A stretch of 64,000 bases of DNA, taken from NCBI GenBank assembly GCA_014338405.1, contig JTDE01000244.1:234705-298704 (forward strand), written 5' to 3'. The position numbers and the translations under genes are program-made. Origin of the DNA: Paragonimus skrjabini miyazakii (taxonomy: Eukaryota; Platyhelminthes; Trematoda; Plagiorchiida; Troglotrematidae). Below, in pieces: positions 47,505 through 61,649 of the stretch (within the stretch, counting starts at the first letter, position 1; each line of letters starts with the position of its first letter). The notes under the pieces are model-generated. The model worked only from the letters and a program-made list of their open reading frames with translations, had not been told where the DNA came from and made no database searches.

Positions 47505-50500
47505 GTGAGAACAACCTACAGAATACGATTGACTTCCGAAAAGTTGAACGCATAGGATACAATGGTCAGATTTGCAGTTGAATAGCGCTAAAATTTTATA
47601 TACTGGCTAATGGAAACAATAAATCTGTAGACAACAGCGGCCAAGTTGAAAGTTATCGGCTGTCAAATGCTAGGTGCCATCAAACTTATGAATTGCTGAA
47701 ATAGGACCGACTGGCTTAAGATGAAGGATGACACCATCAGCTACATGGTAGTGAGTTCCAGTTGTCAGTGCTTTGTGGATGAATCGCGGTCAATCTTGGA
47801 GAGTCTCAGTTGGTTTAAATGGGATACTCTGATCGATTAAAGTGACTAGCCCCCTTTGTCAATCACTTGCGTTAATCGGTAAACCGTCGTGAACAAACAT
47901 TTCATAAGATAGATTGCCGATGTCGTTATGCATCATCAGTCTGACAAGGCAATATACGAGGTTGCATTAAAAACACCGTGGCCTATCTCTGAACCCCGCG
48001 GTACACACCGCATGACCAGGGATCTAACCAACTTTCCTCTAATTGGAGGGGATCGTATATGGCGACTGGACGCTTAGGTCAGGAATAGAATTTGTAAGCA
48101 TCAGATTGAAGAAAGCCGATTGGCAAGTATAATAATTCATCAGGTGGAAGAGAATAGATGCCAATATTTCACCATCACCACCAAATCTACAAAATAACCT
48201 TGAGAACGAAGATAACCCAACTGAATTTCATTGAAACCGGAGCAACTTTTGATGAGGATGATTACAGTAACCAAGCAAACTACATCATTTGTAAGAGATT
48301 AGTCACAAGTACGTACTAAAATATTGACGTAGTCGAGCAAATATAAAAGAAAAGAACTTTGTGAAACAAACGAGCAAGCGAATTTGTTTCCACACCGTCA
48401 AAATCCAGTTTACTTAGAGTTAATCATTGTAAATAAGTGAGCACTTCGGCTTGTTATTTTATTTCATTGGTATCAATTACGTGAGTCTGCTTCTTGTATA
48501 TCGCCCACATTCTTCCCTTACGACAAGTGGTACATTCCGGGAAATAAAGTACTTTTACCAAAGACCTACCTACGCACATCTTTAGATCTGTTATTTTTCA
48601 CCGTAAGATAATATTTGCTTTATTAATTTGTTATTGACTTATCAACTGTCATCTGTCCAAACCCTGTAGATTTGACGACTTTAGGAAATTTCAGTATAGC
48701 TGTATATTTGTTCCCTCAATGTGATATTATATCAACACTTGTAAAATTTCCGGGATGTTCGTCTAAACGGTGTTGTTTGTATAGTAATTTTGTTAAATTT
48801 CAACAAGTGTTTCCTGAGTAACATAAAATGGTATATCTTCTGTATGTGTGAATTCAAGGTTATAATGTACACAAGTGTGTTAACATGTACATATTTGAAA
48901 GCCATTCATCAAGCACCATCCATATAACCACTAGTTTTCTCTTTCATTATACTAAACCACAAGTCAGCACTCCGCTAAGTGTACAACCAATACTCTCACT
49001 AAGGACATTTACTAAGATAGCCTACAATTCGGAAACATCGAGCAGCTTATACTTTGCGAGCAACAGAAAGGTAGGAAGTAACTTGGTTTACATAAAAATA
49101 CATAGGTGTGAATGAGGTCATATACCAAACAAAAATTCTTTAATTAGCACTGATTAATTTGGGAATACATACATGTAGCCTGATTACCAAATGATCCGAA
49201 AATGGATAGTTGATTCAGTTGAATTGATATGCCTGACAATAATTACTTCTGTTATTGCTGGTGACCGACTAAATTTACAGATTATCTCACCGAAATTAAT
49301 TGTATGCTTGCTACCCCGTCATTACTTAAGTGCATGACTATTTGAAAAAAACCTATTCGTCGTCCAACGGGACGAATGTACTTGGACAGTTGTCAGTTAT
49401 TTTTAGTAAATATGTGACCCTTTGTGATACATTTTTTCGAACGCTACTTTCAAGTTGCATTGGTTTCTGCCATTTTGTGTCATGCATTTTGCAACTGACA
49501 GGTTGACCTTCACAAACCTTAAATATGGGAAGATAAACTTCATCGGACGGTTTCGTTTTCTTTCAGCTAAACCTCCTTATATTGATAAAAGTGTGTTTTA
49601 AAAATTAGTCGATTAACAGTCTGCACTAGATGTTTAACCGTCGTTTAGTAACCTTGGTTGTTTATTCCTCATCCGTGTCTGCAGTTTATTGTTCATCTTC
49701 CCATCCCAAATTTCTACCTGAGAACCCATAACTATCCAAAGTTTATTACGTGGATCGTGCAATTTGACCTGACTGACGGAATATTGCCAATGAATTTCAT
49801 TTAATTCAGTTATCCTTCTGCTTTGTTGATCACAGTTACTCATAGCTGTCCCACTCATTAACCTTTTAGCTAGTCTTCTTCTGAAGGAAAGGTTTATGAG
49901 CGTACGAAAGATGAGGCCAGGTATGGATGATGCTCGATTCGAACTGGCCGAACAGTTTTTGTTAGCTACTGGTGATTTTTATATCACAGGTACTTTATTA
50001 CTTCAAGTTATATTCCAGAACCAGAAGTATTAATTTGAAACTTTACTGCCAGACCGACAGGGCTATACCAAATAGTGAAGTCAAAACCCGGTTCACTGAA
50101 TCTTCTTAAGATACCGTAGCAAATGGATAATACAGAGAGACTGCACGTCTGCTTTTCTGCGTTTCACTAAATCCTAGTATTTAACACATGTCCAGGGTGT
50201 GTGTTGTCTTCGTGAACGAAAAGAAGCATATCACCCTTCGTTATCTATGCATTCGTTGACGAGACAGTGTCAGATTATGGTTTACGTTACGTAGCTGAAT
50301 CAAAAACTTAACTAACCGGCAATATTCTTTCTAACATAATCAAACAAAGATAGTAAAATATAGGATTCTTTGCACCGTACGCTGGAAATGTATCATAAAA
50401 GTGAATGTGGGTGAAAACCTAATGGGTGACAATTAAGATTTAATGGATGATAAACAACTGGACATAAAGTATAAGTGACGGAAAATCGTGTTAATTAAGT

Positions 50501-51049
50501 CAGTCACTGGGTGTCCTACCCACAGATGGAGTTTGCTTATGCTATAGGTCATTCAGTGTGCTAATTGTCATTATCAAATTTTCCCTTACTGGTTAGCGCG
50601 TTAGAGAAAGCAATCGGAAAGAATGGTTGATGTTCAAATATACTGTTCCTTACAAACTGCCTTTATAAAACGGGTAGCAACAATCAGTCTGGGAATGATG
50701 GAAAGTTTCTAAAAACCACCGATCCATAAGTGTTTGCTTGTTAATCCACAAACACAAATGATGTGGATAAGTATTCTGTAACTTTATTTTAATGAACTGA
50801 GGGTGTTCATAAGCCTCTGTTCTACATTCGAATAGATAATCACAAAAACACGTGAGTTTGTTCGGTTGGCCGTTAACCCGATGTACTCAAGTGGAATGTG
50901 AACATTTTCGTCAGGATTCAAATTATTTACCCCAAACTGTTTATGCTCATCGACTGTATGTTACAAGAATAATCTCAAACATAATATGGACTTGCAACAG
51001 AGGCTGTAATCACTGCGAACAGCTTGGTAAACACTTATATAATACCGTG
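47505..51049. other. Unassigned DNA
   Basis: One open block at 47914-48077 (+, starting IADVVMHHQSDK) shows no known domain. The rest is featureless AT-rich sequence. Confidence 0.45.
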
Positions 51050-51077
51050 GATATGCCCGGTTTAGTCATGAGAAAAA

Positions 51078-51125
51078 GCGCGTAGCAGACAAGCATGTTC
51101 TCAGTGTTTCATCATCAGGCCAAAT
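51078..51125 (-). ncRNA. Hammerhead-like relic downstream of PLE-D
   Basis: On the - strand CTGATGA (51118-51112), nine bases, GAG in place of GAA, then AACATGCTTGTC, a decayed version of the stem III palindrome seen after PLE-B. The position relative to the element is the same as in PLE-B. Core mutation and missing stem II make it inactive. Confidence 0.35.
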
Positions 51126-51129
51126 ACAA

Positions 51130-51260
51130 CAGGGATAATACATCAATAAGGTGAGGGATGGTAATCATTAATGTCATGTTAGTCAGACTCGTGAAATCTA
51201 ATTATGTAACGCCAGTAATTTGAGTTTTAAACGTTTTGGCAGTCCGATACTCCTACGTTA
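51130..51260 (+). repeat. Left arm of long inverted repeat flanking PLE-D
   Basis: The + strand here matches the - strand of 52428-52560, with landmarks TCATGTTAGTCAGACTCGTG, GCCAGTAATTTGAG and AAACGTTTT in order. The same sequence, shorter, lies after PLE-B (31800-31865), so it is the 3' flank of this PLE family. Most positions agree by eye, with a few substitutions. Confidence 0.8.
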
Positions 51261-52455
51261 CTGATCGGTCCAGGCTATTGATACATGGCCACGGGAGGTT
51301 CAATGGAAGTAAGCGTAAGCGGATTACGATGGCTTCTGCGGTGGCTAATAAACGACCTTTGATCCACTTCGATTGCGCTCCACAAACTCGATAGTTTGGC
51401 TTGAACGAATCGGCCGGGTTGATCAGATCGGTCGATTCAACCAACTGTGCAGCGACCGCCGATGAGCAAGCCTTTATCGTTCCTCGAGCTAACCATGTCG
51501 GATGATGCTCCTGCATGCGTTCAGATAGTCACCTTGTTGTGTGGTCTATGCGGCTTGTTCTACGGGACCAAACAAAACGGTAGACACAAAAAGAGGCAGC
51601 ATTTATAGGCAGTATATCCTTTAGCTGAGGACACAAAACTGGTGCTGAAGCAAATCGTAGATACAGACGAACCGCCAAATGGATTTTGTGGAATGCTACT
51701 TTAAGCTCCCTGGTTATATTTTTATCATTGTTATCGCCTTTGAAATGCAACGTAATATAGACAGGCTTTTTGTCTACAATTCGCGGTCCATCTACCTTCC
51801 TGCTAATTATCATGTGCCTACAAATAAACTGTTCTTCGAAACCCTTTTCAAGGAGTGTGTCAAATATGAACTGCTTTTTCTTCCTCCATGATGTCCTCCG
51901 AGAAGATTTTCATAGCCCTATCTAGTAAGCACCGGACTAACTTCTTTCGTCTCAAAGGTATAAACCTATTAAAGTTGGTATACTGTCTTGACCAGATTGC
52001 TTTACGATATGTCTTACATTGTTTTGTGCCATCCTCACGATGTGACACGAACACGTCTAAAAACGCTATACCTACTGATGTTTTGGGTTCCAGGGTGAAG
52101 CGGATATTTTTTGGGTACCGTTGAAGTGCATCAGTGTTTCCTTGAAGCATTGAGATTCGTCTGCTATCTAAATGTTTATAAAGAGCTAATGACTAAATGT
52201 GATCTGCTAGTGAATTACTTTCAAGCTTTGCCATAAGAAAAATATCAGCTAATATAGAGCCTGACGGTGAACCCATTGCTACTCCATCCTTTTGGCGATA
52301 TAGCTTACCGAAGAAACTGAACTGAACGTTGTAAGTACAGCGATACAAAAGCTGCCTCAGCTCATCTACTGCTATCCCCACCTTTATGTCATTGCTCTCT
52401 ATATACCGACCGAGAAACTCAATTATCTCAACGTAGGTGTATGGATTTGCCAAAA
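51253..52455 (-). mobile_element. PLE-D: Penelope-like element, partial RT plus decayed GIY-YIG
   Basis: Read on the - strand: RT palm part with EIIEFLGRYIE and RQKDGVAMGSPSGSILADIF (motif B, about 52290-52240). The catalytic YVDD site is replaced (the frame reads ALYKHLDSRR after a stop). Then come RFTLEPKTSVGIAFLDVFVS, the thumb (RKAIWSRQYTNFNRFIPL), a frameshifted connector, and FCVYRFVWSRRTSRID, where the YIG motif has become RID. A separate frame gives MQEHHPTWLARGTIKACS and the C-terminal end LNLPWPCINSLD. It is the same subfamily as PLE-B, with matching wording throughout, but both catalytic sites are lost. It is bounded on both sides by inverted copies of the family's 3' flank. Confidence 0.92.
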
Positions 52456-52560
52456 ACGTTTAAAACTCAAATTACTGGCATTACATAAGTAGACTTCACG
52501 AGTCTGACTAACATGACGTTAATGGTTACTGTCCTTCATTCTGTTGATGTACACCACCTT
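52428..52560 (-). repeat. Right arm of long inverted repeat flanking PLE-D
   Basis: Partner of 51130-51260. On the - strand it leads directly into the truncated RT frame of PLE-D, so its last bases are read as the apparent N terminus (ANPYTYV) of that frame, which is therefore flank sequence and not RT. Confidence 0.8.
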
Positions 52561-55500
52561 TCTGAATTATTTAATACTTCATTGTTTCATTGAGATGTCC
52601 ACTTATAGCACACTACTTTGCTTTGTTTACCTCTAGTTAAAAACAAGCTTTATTTTATCTGTTTTACGGAATGACGTAAATCTATTCAGTATCATATAAG
52701 TTGTTGACGCATAGAGTGGGTTTCAACCAGCTCCCAAATGACATGGCGACTAGCTAATCAGAAATACTTGACTATTGCTCTTGTTCTGCGTAAATCACGT
52801 GCGGCCATTATCAGCACTTGTCATCCGCTGAGAGCGAACACAAACAAAAACAACTTTAATGACCTGGTCACAGTAACTAAACGGAGGGAACTAGAAACTA
52901 AAAATTCACATAGTTTGTAACATAAACTATTGTTTACCACGCAATAAAAACCCGATAATAGGAGGTTTATTTTGTGCTCCCGTAAACGTTTGTGATATTC
53001 GCTTGCCGGGCTAAGCATTTTTACACCCTTTTCACAAATTACGACCGCAACAAAGCGATGGTACTATTGGCAGCAACGGCAAATCGGGTGAAGTAGTGTT
53101 TCATGAGCTACTTCTGAATCTTCTGTAACAGAGATATCGGCGAATTGAAATAACTGTGAGAAATTTGCCAGATTTTTGGTGGGATGGTCGGAGAATTGGA
53201 AATGGGGGTCCCTTCACATCTGTCATTTACGTGTTCAAGTTGAGAACTTCAGGTTAGCTTAGTGAGACAGACGTGTAACATGTTGATCTGAGAGGCCGAC
53301 AGAATATATGATGGACTCATCCGTTTTTGTCTTGCCAACTAATGTGCTAAATGTGGACAGTAGCCACTAGATATGGAGCGTTTGTTGCTTCTTCTATTCT
53401 ACATTTCAGTCGCCTTTCCGATCTCATACACTTCCGTGTTTAGAAGAATCCCACTTCGGTGAATTATCAGTGAATAATAGATATCAATACGGATAACGCG
53501 AGCGAGGACAGAAGTAGTTGTACGATGTGTTCGAGAAAGGTTATTGCAATCCTAGTTCATCCATCCTATTGCTCCCATTCTTGCACTCTCCAAACTGACA
53601 ACAGCACCAACCAAAAATTAAAAACCAGAGGAATGGTAAGTTTTAATCACACAAGTTTGGGGAGCACCGACAGTATGAATCCTAATTACTTTTCAATTAC
53701 TTATTAACCACTTATAAGTAGTAAGTGCAACAAGAGAGTGATTGGTAGCGGAGGTGTTAGAATAGTGTGGTAAAGCATAATGACGAACGTACTTCTGTCA
53801 CATCACTAGAATTCCGCCCATTTTCGCACCTGTTTTTTGGCGTCTTACGGATAGCCGCAGTCGTATGGTTTCATTAAGGTGGATATGCCAGCTTAACACT
53901 ATCAGAAAGTAGCTCACTAATAGTCACCGAAATTGCGACCGTCATGCCAATTTCGAAGCGAAGACCGGCTGCCAATACTTCATTAGGGGAAAACTCCGAG
54001 TTAGCATATTAGGCGTCCCCAGCGTAGAGATTACCGTTAGTTACATGTTGTGTGGTGATCTGCAACGCCTCCTATAAGCACTTCCGGACACAGCATATGA
54101 AACTTGTAGAGCAAAACCAATCGTCAATCGGAAAACAAGAAAATAATGACTTAAGATGAATCAGGATATAATATATTAGTCAAACTAATTATTAGTGAGC
54201 GACTTATAATTTCTACAAAGGTCTCTTTCGTGAAAAACTCTTGAAGGCAGTCTTCAGATAATCGCCTTGTTAATATTGGTTTTCATGTTCCATGACTTAT
54301 CTAGTTTACAGCGAAACTGCCTTCGTCGTAACTTGGTAAAACTTTAGAAAAACGCAAGAGAGAGAGCCTTTGGCTAACAAACCAGAGACCCATTCTTCGA
54401 AGTAAAATTACATATCTTTTGAGAGCAAAACAAAACTTTTCATAGTTGAAAGTCACTTCAGATTTTGTTAAGTGACGTGCTGTTATGTAGACAAATGTAG
54501 TCTGTCAATGATGCTTTGATGTTTAAATAAAAAAATAAACTTTGGTTTGGTTCTTAAGACATTGGAGTTAAAAGATAACCGGTGGGTTGGTACTGTAAAT
54601 GCAACAGTCACTTCACAGAAATTTCAGGATGTTGAGTCTGTCAGAGTTAGCCTGGCTACGCTGGACAATCTGGGAAGTGATCCACCAGGGATCGCCTCTT
54701 AATCAGAGGGGTTAATCTGAAGCAACATCTCTTACTTTAATAGCCAGGTGCGGGGAAATTCCACTTCACGAACGTCTCTTAAAGCCTAACGGGATACGCG
54801 GCCCACTTGCCAGTAGGACACGAATTTGTATGGCTTTCAACTATGTACTGCACGGGCGCAGTAGCTCGCACTGGAACTGTAAAGTAACTAGGTGGTAAAC
54901 AAGTGGCTGCTTCCTGTGTGACGCGTGAGTGGTATGTGTTTGTGATGTCTTGTTATATTTACAAAAGTGATGGGGTTCGGTTATCACAACATGTAATGCG
55001 TGAGTGCGTCCAGTTAGGGAGAGAGCCACGAAAAAATACCAAACAAGTTAGAATGAAAGAAAATAACCCGCTTTCTAGACGGTCTAAGGCTGAGCTCGCG
55101 GTGCACTGGATACTAATTTACATAATGGCACTGTAATTAACATGAGACTTGTTGGTACCAAAATCCGCTTACTTTGGCATATGTCATCAAACTCGCGAAT
55201 GGTCCTGTCAGATTATGGGTGAAATGATCAATGGAGACTGTTACATGTGTTGCTCAATCTTGAGATCACATAAAGAAGTTATGACCCAGAAAGTCCATAG
55301 AAGTTATCAGTTAGCCCTAATAAAACGAGACTCCGAACTAACTTGTTCAGATAAGTGACATTCCTTTCCGTATAAGAGCTAGCTGCCATGTAATGACCCG
55401 GATTGTTTATCAGCTTTTGAATCATCTACGTGAAATTTGTGCGTCGGGAGCACTTGCACAAAAATTCAAACATAGTGAGGGCAGAAGTGGCGATTGTTCT

Positions 55501-58500
55501 GGATTAACCTTAGGATGCCATTGGTACTTGTCAGTAGGCACGCACAGGATCGATGAGGCCGAATGACATTTTGTATGTAAGTTCAGCAGTTTCATCGTGG
55601 GGGTACAATAACCGGAGGCCTGTTCTAATCACTGTCAGTGAGCTGTTGAAAGACCGAATGACATTCACATCCACAATGTGCTGAAACTCGGTGTTTTCAG
55701 CAAGTATACTTCCGGTATCATTTCCCTTGTAAGATGGAAAACAAGCTGACCTTTCTTTCTGATGTGACTTGTCACGCCCTTGAAAATTGTGGACAGCTGA
55801 TACTTTGTACTGGCAAATGCGCAAAAGCAGGACGAGAGCTTCAAAGTCGGTCATTACCGTTTAAATGAGCAAGTAACAGCTAATGCGAATTGTTGGTCAT
55901 ATTGATATTATTTATGAGGAGGTCAGTATATTTGTGATGACCTGCGTTATAAATCACCCAAATAACCTGCTGAATATTGACTATAATGTGGTATTCGACG
56001 TGATAGCACTGAGGAATAGCCGTCAAAATGCATGCCGTACACGTAAGTCGCACACTGGAAAATGAGTGTTGTGTAAATTTCAGTTACAGTTCGAAGCTTT
56101 TTAATGTTACGTCCTCACGGAAGTGTCAGCCGATCACCCAAACAACGGTCTATTGTTCGACGTGCCCAGTTTTGTGTCGTTCCGTACCAACCAGTTGGAA
56201 CCAAGATGATGGGTGCTTATGTTGATCAATACAGTTGTAAACAGTTTGTGTTTCCGTTTACATGTGACCACTGCTAGGGTTCAGACTATGCATTACAGTA
56301 CATTTGCCAGTATGCTGCCTCCCTTTAGAAATTGTGAGATGTAACATTCGCTGGGGGTATGAAATGTGTCCCTCTTTCTAGTTTATACAACAGCACAACC
56401 TATATTGCAGCAATCCCCTTGGAATTTTCGGTGTGGTGGTGAATTACTGAAGAACGTCATGTTTATTCACAGGAAGTCAATCTCGTTCATCTCTATAGCT
56501 TCTTATTCATGTCTTTAAAACAAACGCTCAGAATTGGAAACGGCTCACGTTCGTCTTCTTTATTAGGATGCACAATCGACTTTGTCTGATAATACTGTTT
56601 TTGATCTGTCTCACCATCATCGGGATTCATTTACTTTAACGAGCCTAGTACTTTTTCCTTTTGGTCATTCTGAGAGAACATTGCATAACTTCTTAGTGTG
56701 GTTGTTACTTACTCGTTTACTTGCCCAGCAGGCTAATTCATATTTGTTGTGTTATAGACCTATTAGGCTAAGCATGTCATAAAACCCAGTTTCTTCCAGA
56801 ATATTCTCGCGTCTCATCTAGCGTTATTCGGTTCACATACTTTGCATAACCCAGCGATAAGCGTGAATCTGTCTGACGAACTAAACAGCATACAAATTTT
56901 TATTCAGTGACTATAATCGGAGACGAGTAAACGACCCGGTGCCTAAGCGTTCCGGTAATCTTCTCTGAAGACAAAGTTTGCTCGACGGATGACAAGAGTA
57001 GCCGCAACTGAGAAATAATGTGGATGTACAGAAACAGTCGACGTCATCGAAATTGATCTCTCCCCTTAGTAGGAAGGATATATGTTCACAGCCTTAGGGT
57101 AGTACTGATGGGTCTGCTATAATAAAAACTGCAAAGGACCAGATTGATTATGGTATCCCTGGTCGTTATTCTACAAATGCATTGTCTTGATTTTAAAATG
57201 GTCAATATTCATATGTTAATCGTGACGCTAACAGAACCCACTTTTAGACTCCTTTTGAAATTCGTGAGAACCAGTGTAAAGCAAGGAAAATTTTACAGGG
57301 TCAACGTTTCCCCGGATGTCACTAAGGTTTTCGTCTGAAATATCTTTTTTCCTTCCTAGCGTTTGTGGACATCTTGGTAAATCGTCCATCGAACTGGTCG
57401 ACATAGTCCGTGCTTACCGGTGGCGCAACAATAACATAGAGTCTATACATGGACCCTAGAGTATAGTCCATTACACTGTGGGCGCGCAATAGCAGAAGTG
57501 AACAGTTTGAATTATAAATACATTTTTTGCATGATAAACTGGATTATGTAACGGTGAGGATTAGTGAGCACAACTTCAATATCACGGTTTCGACGAAATG
57601 GCCTAGATAAGTGATGAGTTCTCATACATCCAATACGTACTGATAAAAGTGATAAATGCGGAGAACATACTTTAAGAACAACGCAACAAGTACGTGGTAT
57701 TTTCACTCCATGCAGCCAGCTGTGTTCATTGATGTTGCCTACTTCGTACCTTGTCAAAAGCTTTCCCTAACCACATCATTACTATCCACCCAGCGACATC
57801 TGTAGTGACCCGCTTAAGTTCGCACTAAGCCGTAATCGCTTTTATTGTAAGTATGTATAATGAGACATTAATCAGCGAATCGTTGATCACTTTCTTACAA
57901 AGTAAGATGTATATAGCTCTCTATTCGCGCATGTTTTTACCAGTTCAACGCCTTAGATGAACTAACGCTGGAAAGACCCCTAAAACACTCTGCGGACCAG
58001 CCCCAGCAAAGCTGATTCGCCCAACTTCAATGGCTTTTCAAGTTAAACATCACTTTCCAGCCACCCTGTTTCGGTAAAACAGCAATAGCTTTGAGGCTTT
58101 CATGTCTTGGAACTATGGCATACATGAAAAACTAACTATCTGTGAGGAACTTGCAGTACTTTTGAAAGCTGAATCTAAATCATCTGAATCAATCGTGGAT
58201 GCTGCGCTCATTTTGCTTTTTTCAACAGAACCATGGATAGTTTGTTTCAGGATGTCTTACAATGTCCGCGACTAGTTTGGCAACGACGGGCTGTGGTTCA
58301 TGAACGTCAAATTTGTCTGATGCCTCCAACACTAATAATGCAAACACGGTGACTGCCATCCTGGTTAATCAGTCTAAAGAATAACTGTTTTAACGCAGCA
58401 CATAACCCTTAGAGTTTAGAGCATCATACAAACACAGAAATTGTTATATGCTGCTGCATAACTTTCTGGTAGCACTGACTGACGCCAAACACTAGTTGAA

Positions 58501-61112
58501 TACTTTCAGTGGCGCGCTTTACCGGCAAAAGCGGTTTTGTTAGACACAGCAAATAACCTTACGGGGTTAGAGAGCAAATTTTGTTGGCCTCATAAAAATG
58601 TGAGGAAGAACTAGTGTGTTTGTTGAAATATTTCCAGAGTTATCTGCACTAACGGGAAATCGACCATTTTTGGGTGCAGTGAAGAGACAGGAAAAAGTAA
58701 CTAGAAGTAATGAAAAACAGGATCTACAATTCGCCAAATTTTATACCTTCCTGTCCCTTTTGATATTGCTTTTGCCGTGCTGCTGACCCTCGTCAAATTG
58801 GTATTCTTGAGAGACAATGAAGATACGTTCCTCACATATATTTTCCGCATGCTGAGGGTTAGGTGACGTCATACTGTTGGTAACTTTGGCATCAGAAGAG
58901 GTTGTAACTTGTTTCGGTAATTACTGCCGGTTTGTACAAACTTTGTGTATGATTTGTGTCTCTTACGCTAATATATTACTTGTCTTTTTATCACAACTTC
59001 GGCACGGTGTACACATGTATGTCATCCTGAAAAGCGGCATTCTGAAGCAACAACCATGTGTAACGGATTATGTATCTCATCCCCATTCATTGCACTCAAT
59101 TACAACTGACAAACCTCATGAATCCAACCAAATCAATGGAATCTTTGCACAGAAGTTAAGTGACTAAAAGCATCCGCAGGAAAATATCACTTGCTAAAAG
59201 TGTGCACTGAAGGAATGAATACGACTTCATTTGACTACTTTAATGGGCAGTATCTACATTGGATTTTAAAGAACAAGTAACATGCATAAGGGATTCCAAG
59301 TTAAAAATTCGAACAATTGGCAACTAGGTAGAAGGGAAACAATAATGACAAACAGATACCGCATTGGAATATTTAAAACAGCTTACGTTGTCAGTTGCAA
59401 CATCAACGGTCACGCGAGAATGTTTGCTGGTAACCACAGCATTAATGGACGATGAACAATAGTACACTGCATACCATTTGTACTGTTGAGGGATTACACG
59501 AACATCACCATGACCATCACAGGAAATAACAAAGCTCAACTCATCCTAAACTTATTTACACGAATAAATGGCTTAGTCGATTATACTTATATTAGGTATT
59601 CATTTCAGCAAAACCACCAGTGACAGTATATATTACAACACATCTTTACCATGTTTACCAACTGGAGCGTTGGTTTTGCAACACAAAGGAAGTATATATT
59701 CTCCCCATACACATCACGTGTGTGATGGCCCGCACACACCTCCACAATGCACGCATTGGTGTTCATCAACTACAGTGTCTCCGGTTAGGACACCTTGGTT
59801 TCAGTGAACGACCTTCAGCTTATTATCTTAGGTACTTCCATACCCCATTATGTCACTAGGGGTGTTCTGGGGATTTATTTGATGTCCCATGTTATATATA
59901 CGCATTGTTTGCTCGGCATCTTTACAATTAAACGTGGAATAAGTCCTGGGGCAGACGTGCAAGACTGGCTTCAAAGTATTCCGAGAGTTTCTTATGTTTA
60001 ACTACCTAGATGTAGAGCTGAAATGAGGCACTCAATCCTGGAAGCAGATGAGTTGAGCAAATATCTAAGAAAACTAGAATCACAGAAAAGACTATTGAAT
60101 TTTGGTAAACACCACGTGATATAGGCGACTATAAGCGGGTGAATGAATATTCGTAGGACAGTGATGTGACCAACAATGATTTGTTTAATTAGGAGAGTGT
60201 TGATTTATAACTCCACGGAATCGTTATCTATCACGGACACGGGAATTTCCAAACTAGTACTTCAATCGTTTGCGGAGCAGTCGAAGTGCTTTCACGGGTT
60301 CCTGAGAAGTCTCGTGGGAATGTAGGTAGATACATTTTATTCTGTTAAATGGAAGGAGATGGTACGGTGAAACTGTAGACGACTACTTTGGCAGATCACA
60401 TTCGATAGCGTAATCACTGGTATATGAGCCTTTCTAATGTCCTCGGTTAGGGAGTACATGCATCGACTGTCTTGATCTCACAGTAATATATTTCATGGTT
60501 TGCATGATCACATTGGCTTAATGAAACTGGTCTGCAGAATTGACCTCTGTTGGTTGAATGACTACTCAGCTCTGTCTAAGAATGATAGGCGTTGCCGGTT
60601 GGCGATATCAAAAGCTGGGGCGAAGTTAATTACAGAATTACTACCGTTATATATCTGCTGACTAAAGAAGGCAGAATGTCTCTCGCTTCCAGGCAAAACT
60701 CGTCATTTTTCCAAAACGATTTTCAATGTCCATTCAAAACTGCACATTCACCCACGAGCTTAAACATTTATGCATTAAATTTATGCGACATTTATTTTAC
60801 ATTTATGTAAATTGTGTAAAATTTACGCACAGATTGATTTTAAGTGCGATCATAACTTATTCGTGTTCTCCCCTAATAACAGATAACAGTTCATCATGGT
60901 TTCTATCGGAAACCGGTAGTGATTGTTTTCTACAAATAAAGCTTACTTAGTTCTAGTTTGCACACTTTCTTTAAGCAATTATTATTTGTACACGAAACTT
61001 GTTTGATCTGAACAAACCTTCGTTGCTGTTCGTGTTCTGTTCGAAGCAATAGGTTTTAGGCGCTTTAACGACGTGCGAATAACTGTGACTCTTTACAAAT
61101 CCAATAAACATA
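52561..61112. other. Unassigned AT-rich DNA
   Basis: About 8.5 kb with no supported gene. The longest frames, such as 55531-55854 (-, 107 codons) and 58877-59167 (+, 96 codons), have no recognisable domain and no convincing splice context. Confidence 0.5.
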
Positions 61113-61640
61113 TTAGCATCTAACCGGATTGAACTTAAAGTGGACACGCAACTTAGCGGCATAAAATGTTGTGTTAATTGTATTTATGAGCCTACGCGTG
61201 ATAGTTTCGGCTAACGTATCGTCCCTGTAAGACAATCCGATGTGTACGGTTTTCTTTTCTACTAGGTGCAGCTGGTCTCTTTCACCCCGCTGTTGCATGG
61301 CTCTGTTTATGAATCTTTCAAAGTATCCATTTTGTATGAATATCGTATGTATGAACGCTAATTCTTCAGTAATTTTGTCACCTGTGCAAATTCTTGCGGA
61401 TCTGTCCATCAAACAGTTAATTAGGTTTCTTTTTAAGGCGAGCGGTATGAAACTGTTGAAATGAATGTACTGACTATTCCAAGTATCCTTTCTGCGTATC
61501 GCGCACTGAATTGAGCCTTCATTGCGACGAAATAAATGCACATCCAAATAGCCCAATTGGTTATTCACTCCGGCCTCCAACGAAAACATAAACTTTCGGT
61601 GTGCGAAGTTAAATGTAGCTGAGATTTCACTAGGATTTAC
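61113..61640 (-). mobile_element. PLE-F: Penelope-like RT thumb and connector fragment
   Basis: An uninterrupted 158-codon - strand frame (61589-61113), extendable to about 61640 (FNFAHRKFMF), covers the RT thumb (NNQLGYLDVHLFRRNEGS, DTWNSQYIHFNSFIPL), AFIHTIFIQNGYFERFI, EKKTVHIGLSYRDDTLAET and ITRRLINTINTTFYAAKL. It stops before the nuclease domain. Both ends are truncated. It is a subfamily distinct from PLE-A, -B and -C and closest to PLE-H. The open frame suggests limited decay. Confidence 0.9.
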
Positions 61641-61649
61641 ACTATTATC

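Noticed and set aside
47560..48080. Possible LTR-retrotransposon polymerase on either strand
   Set aside because: No RT, integrase or protease motif could be found after translating both strands.
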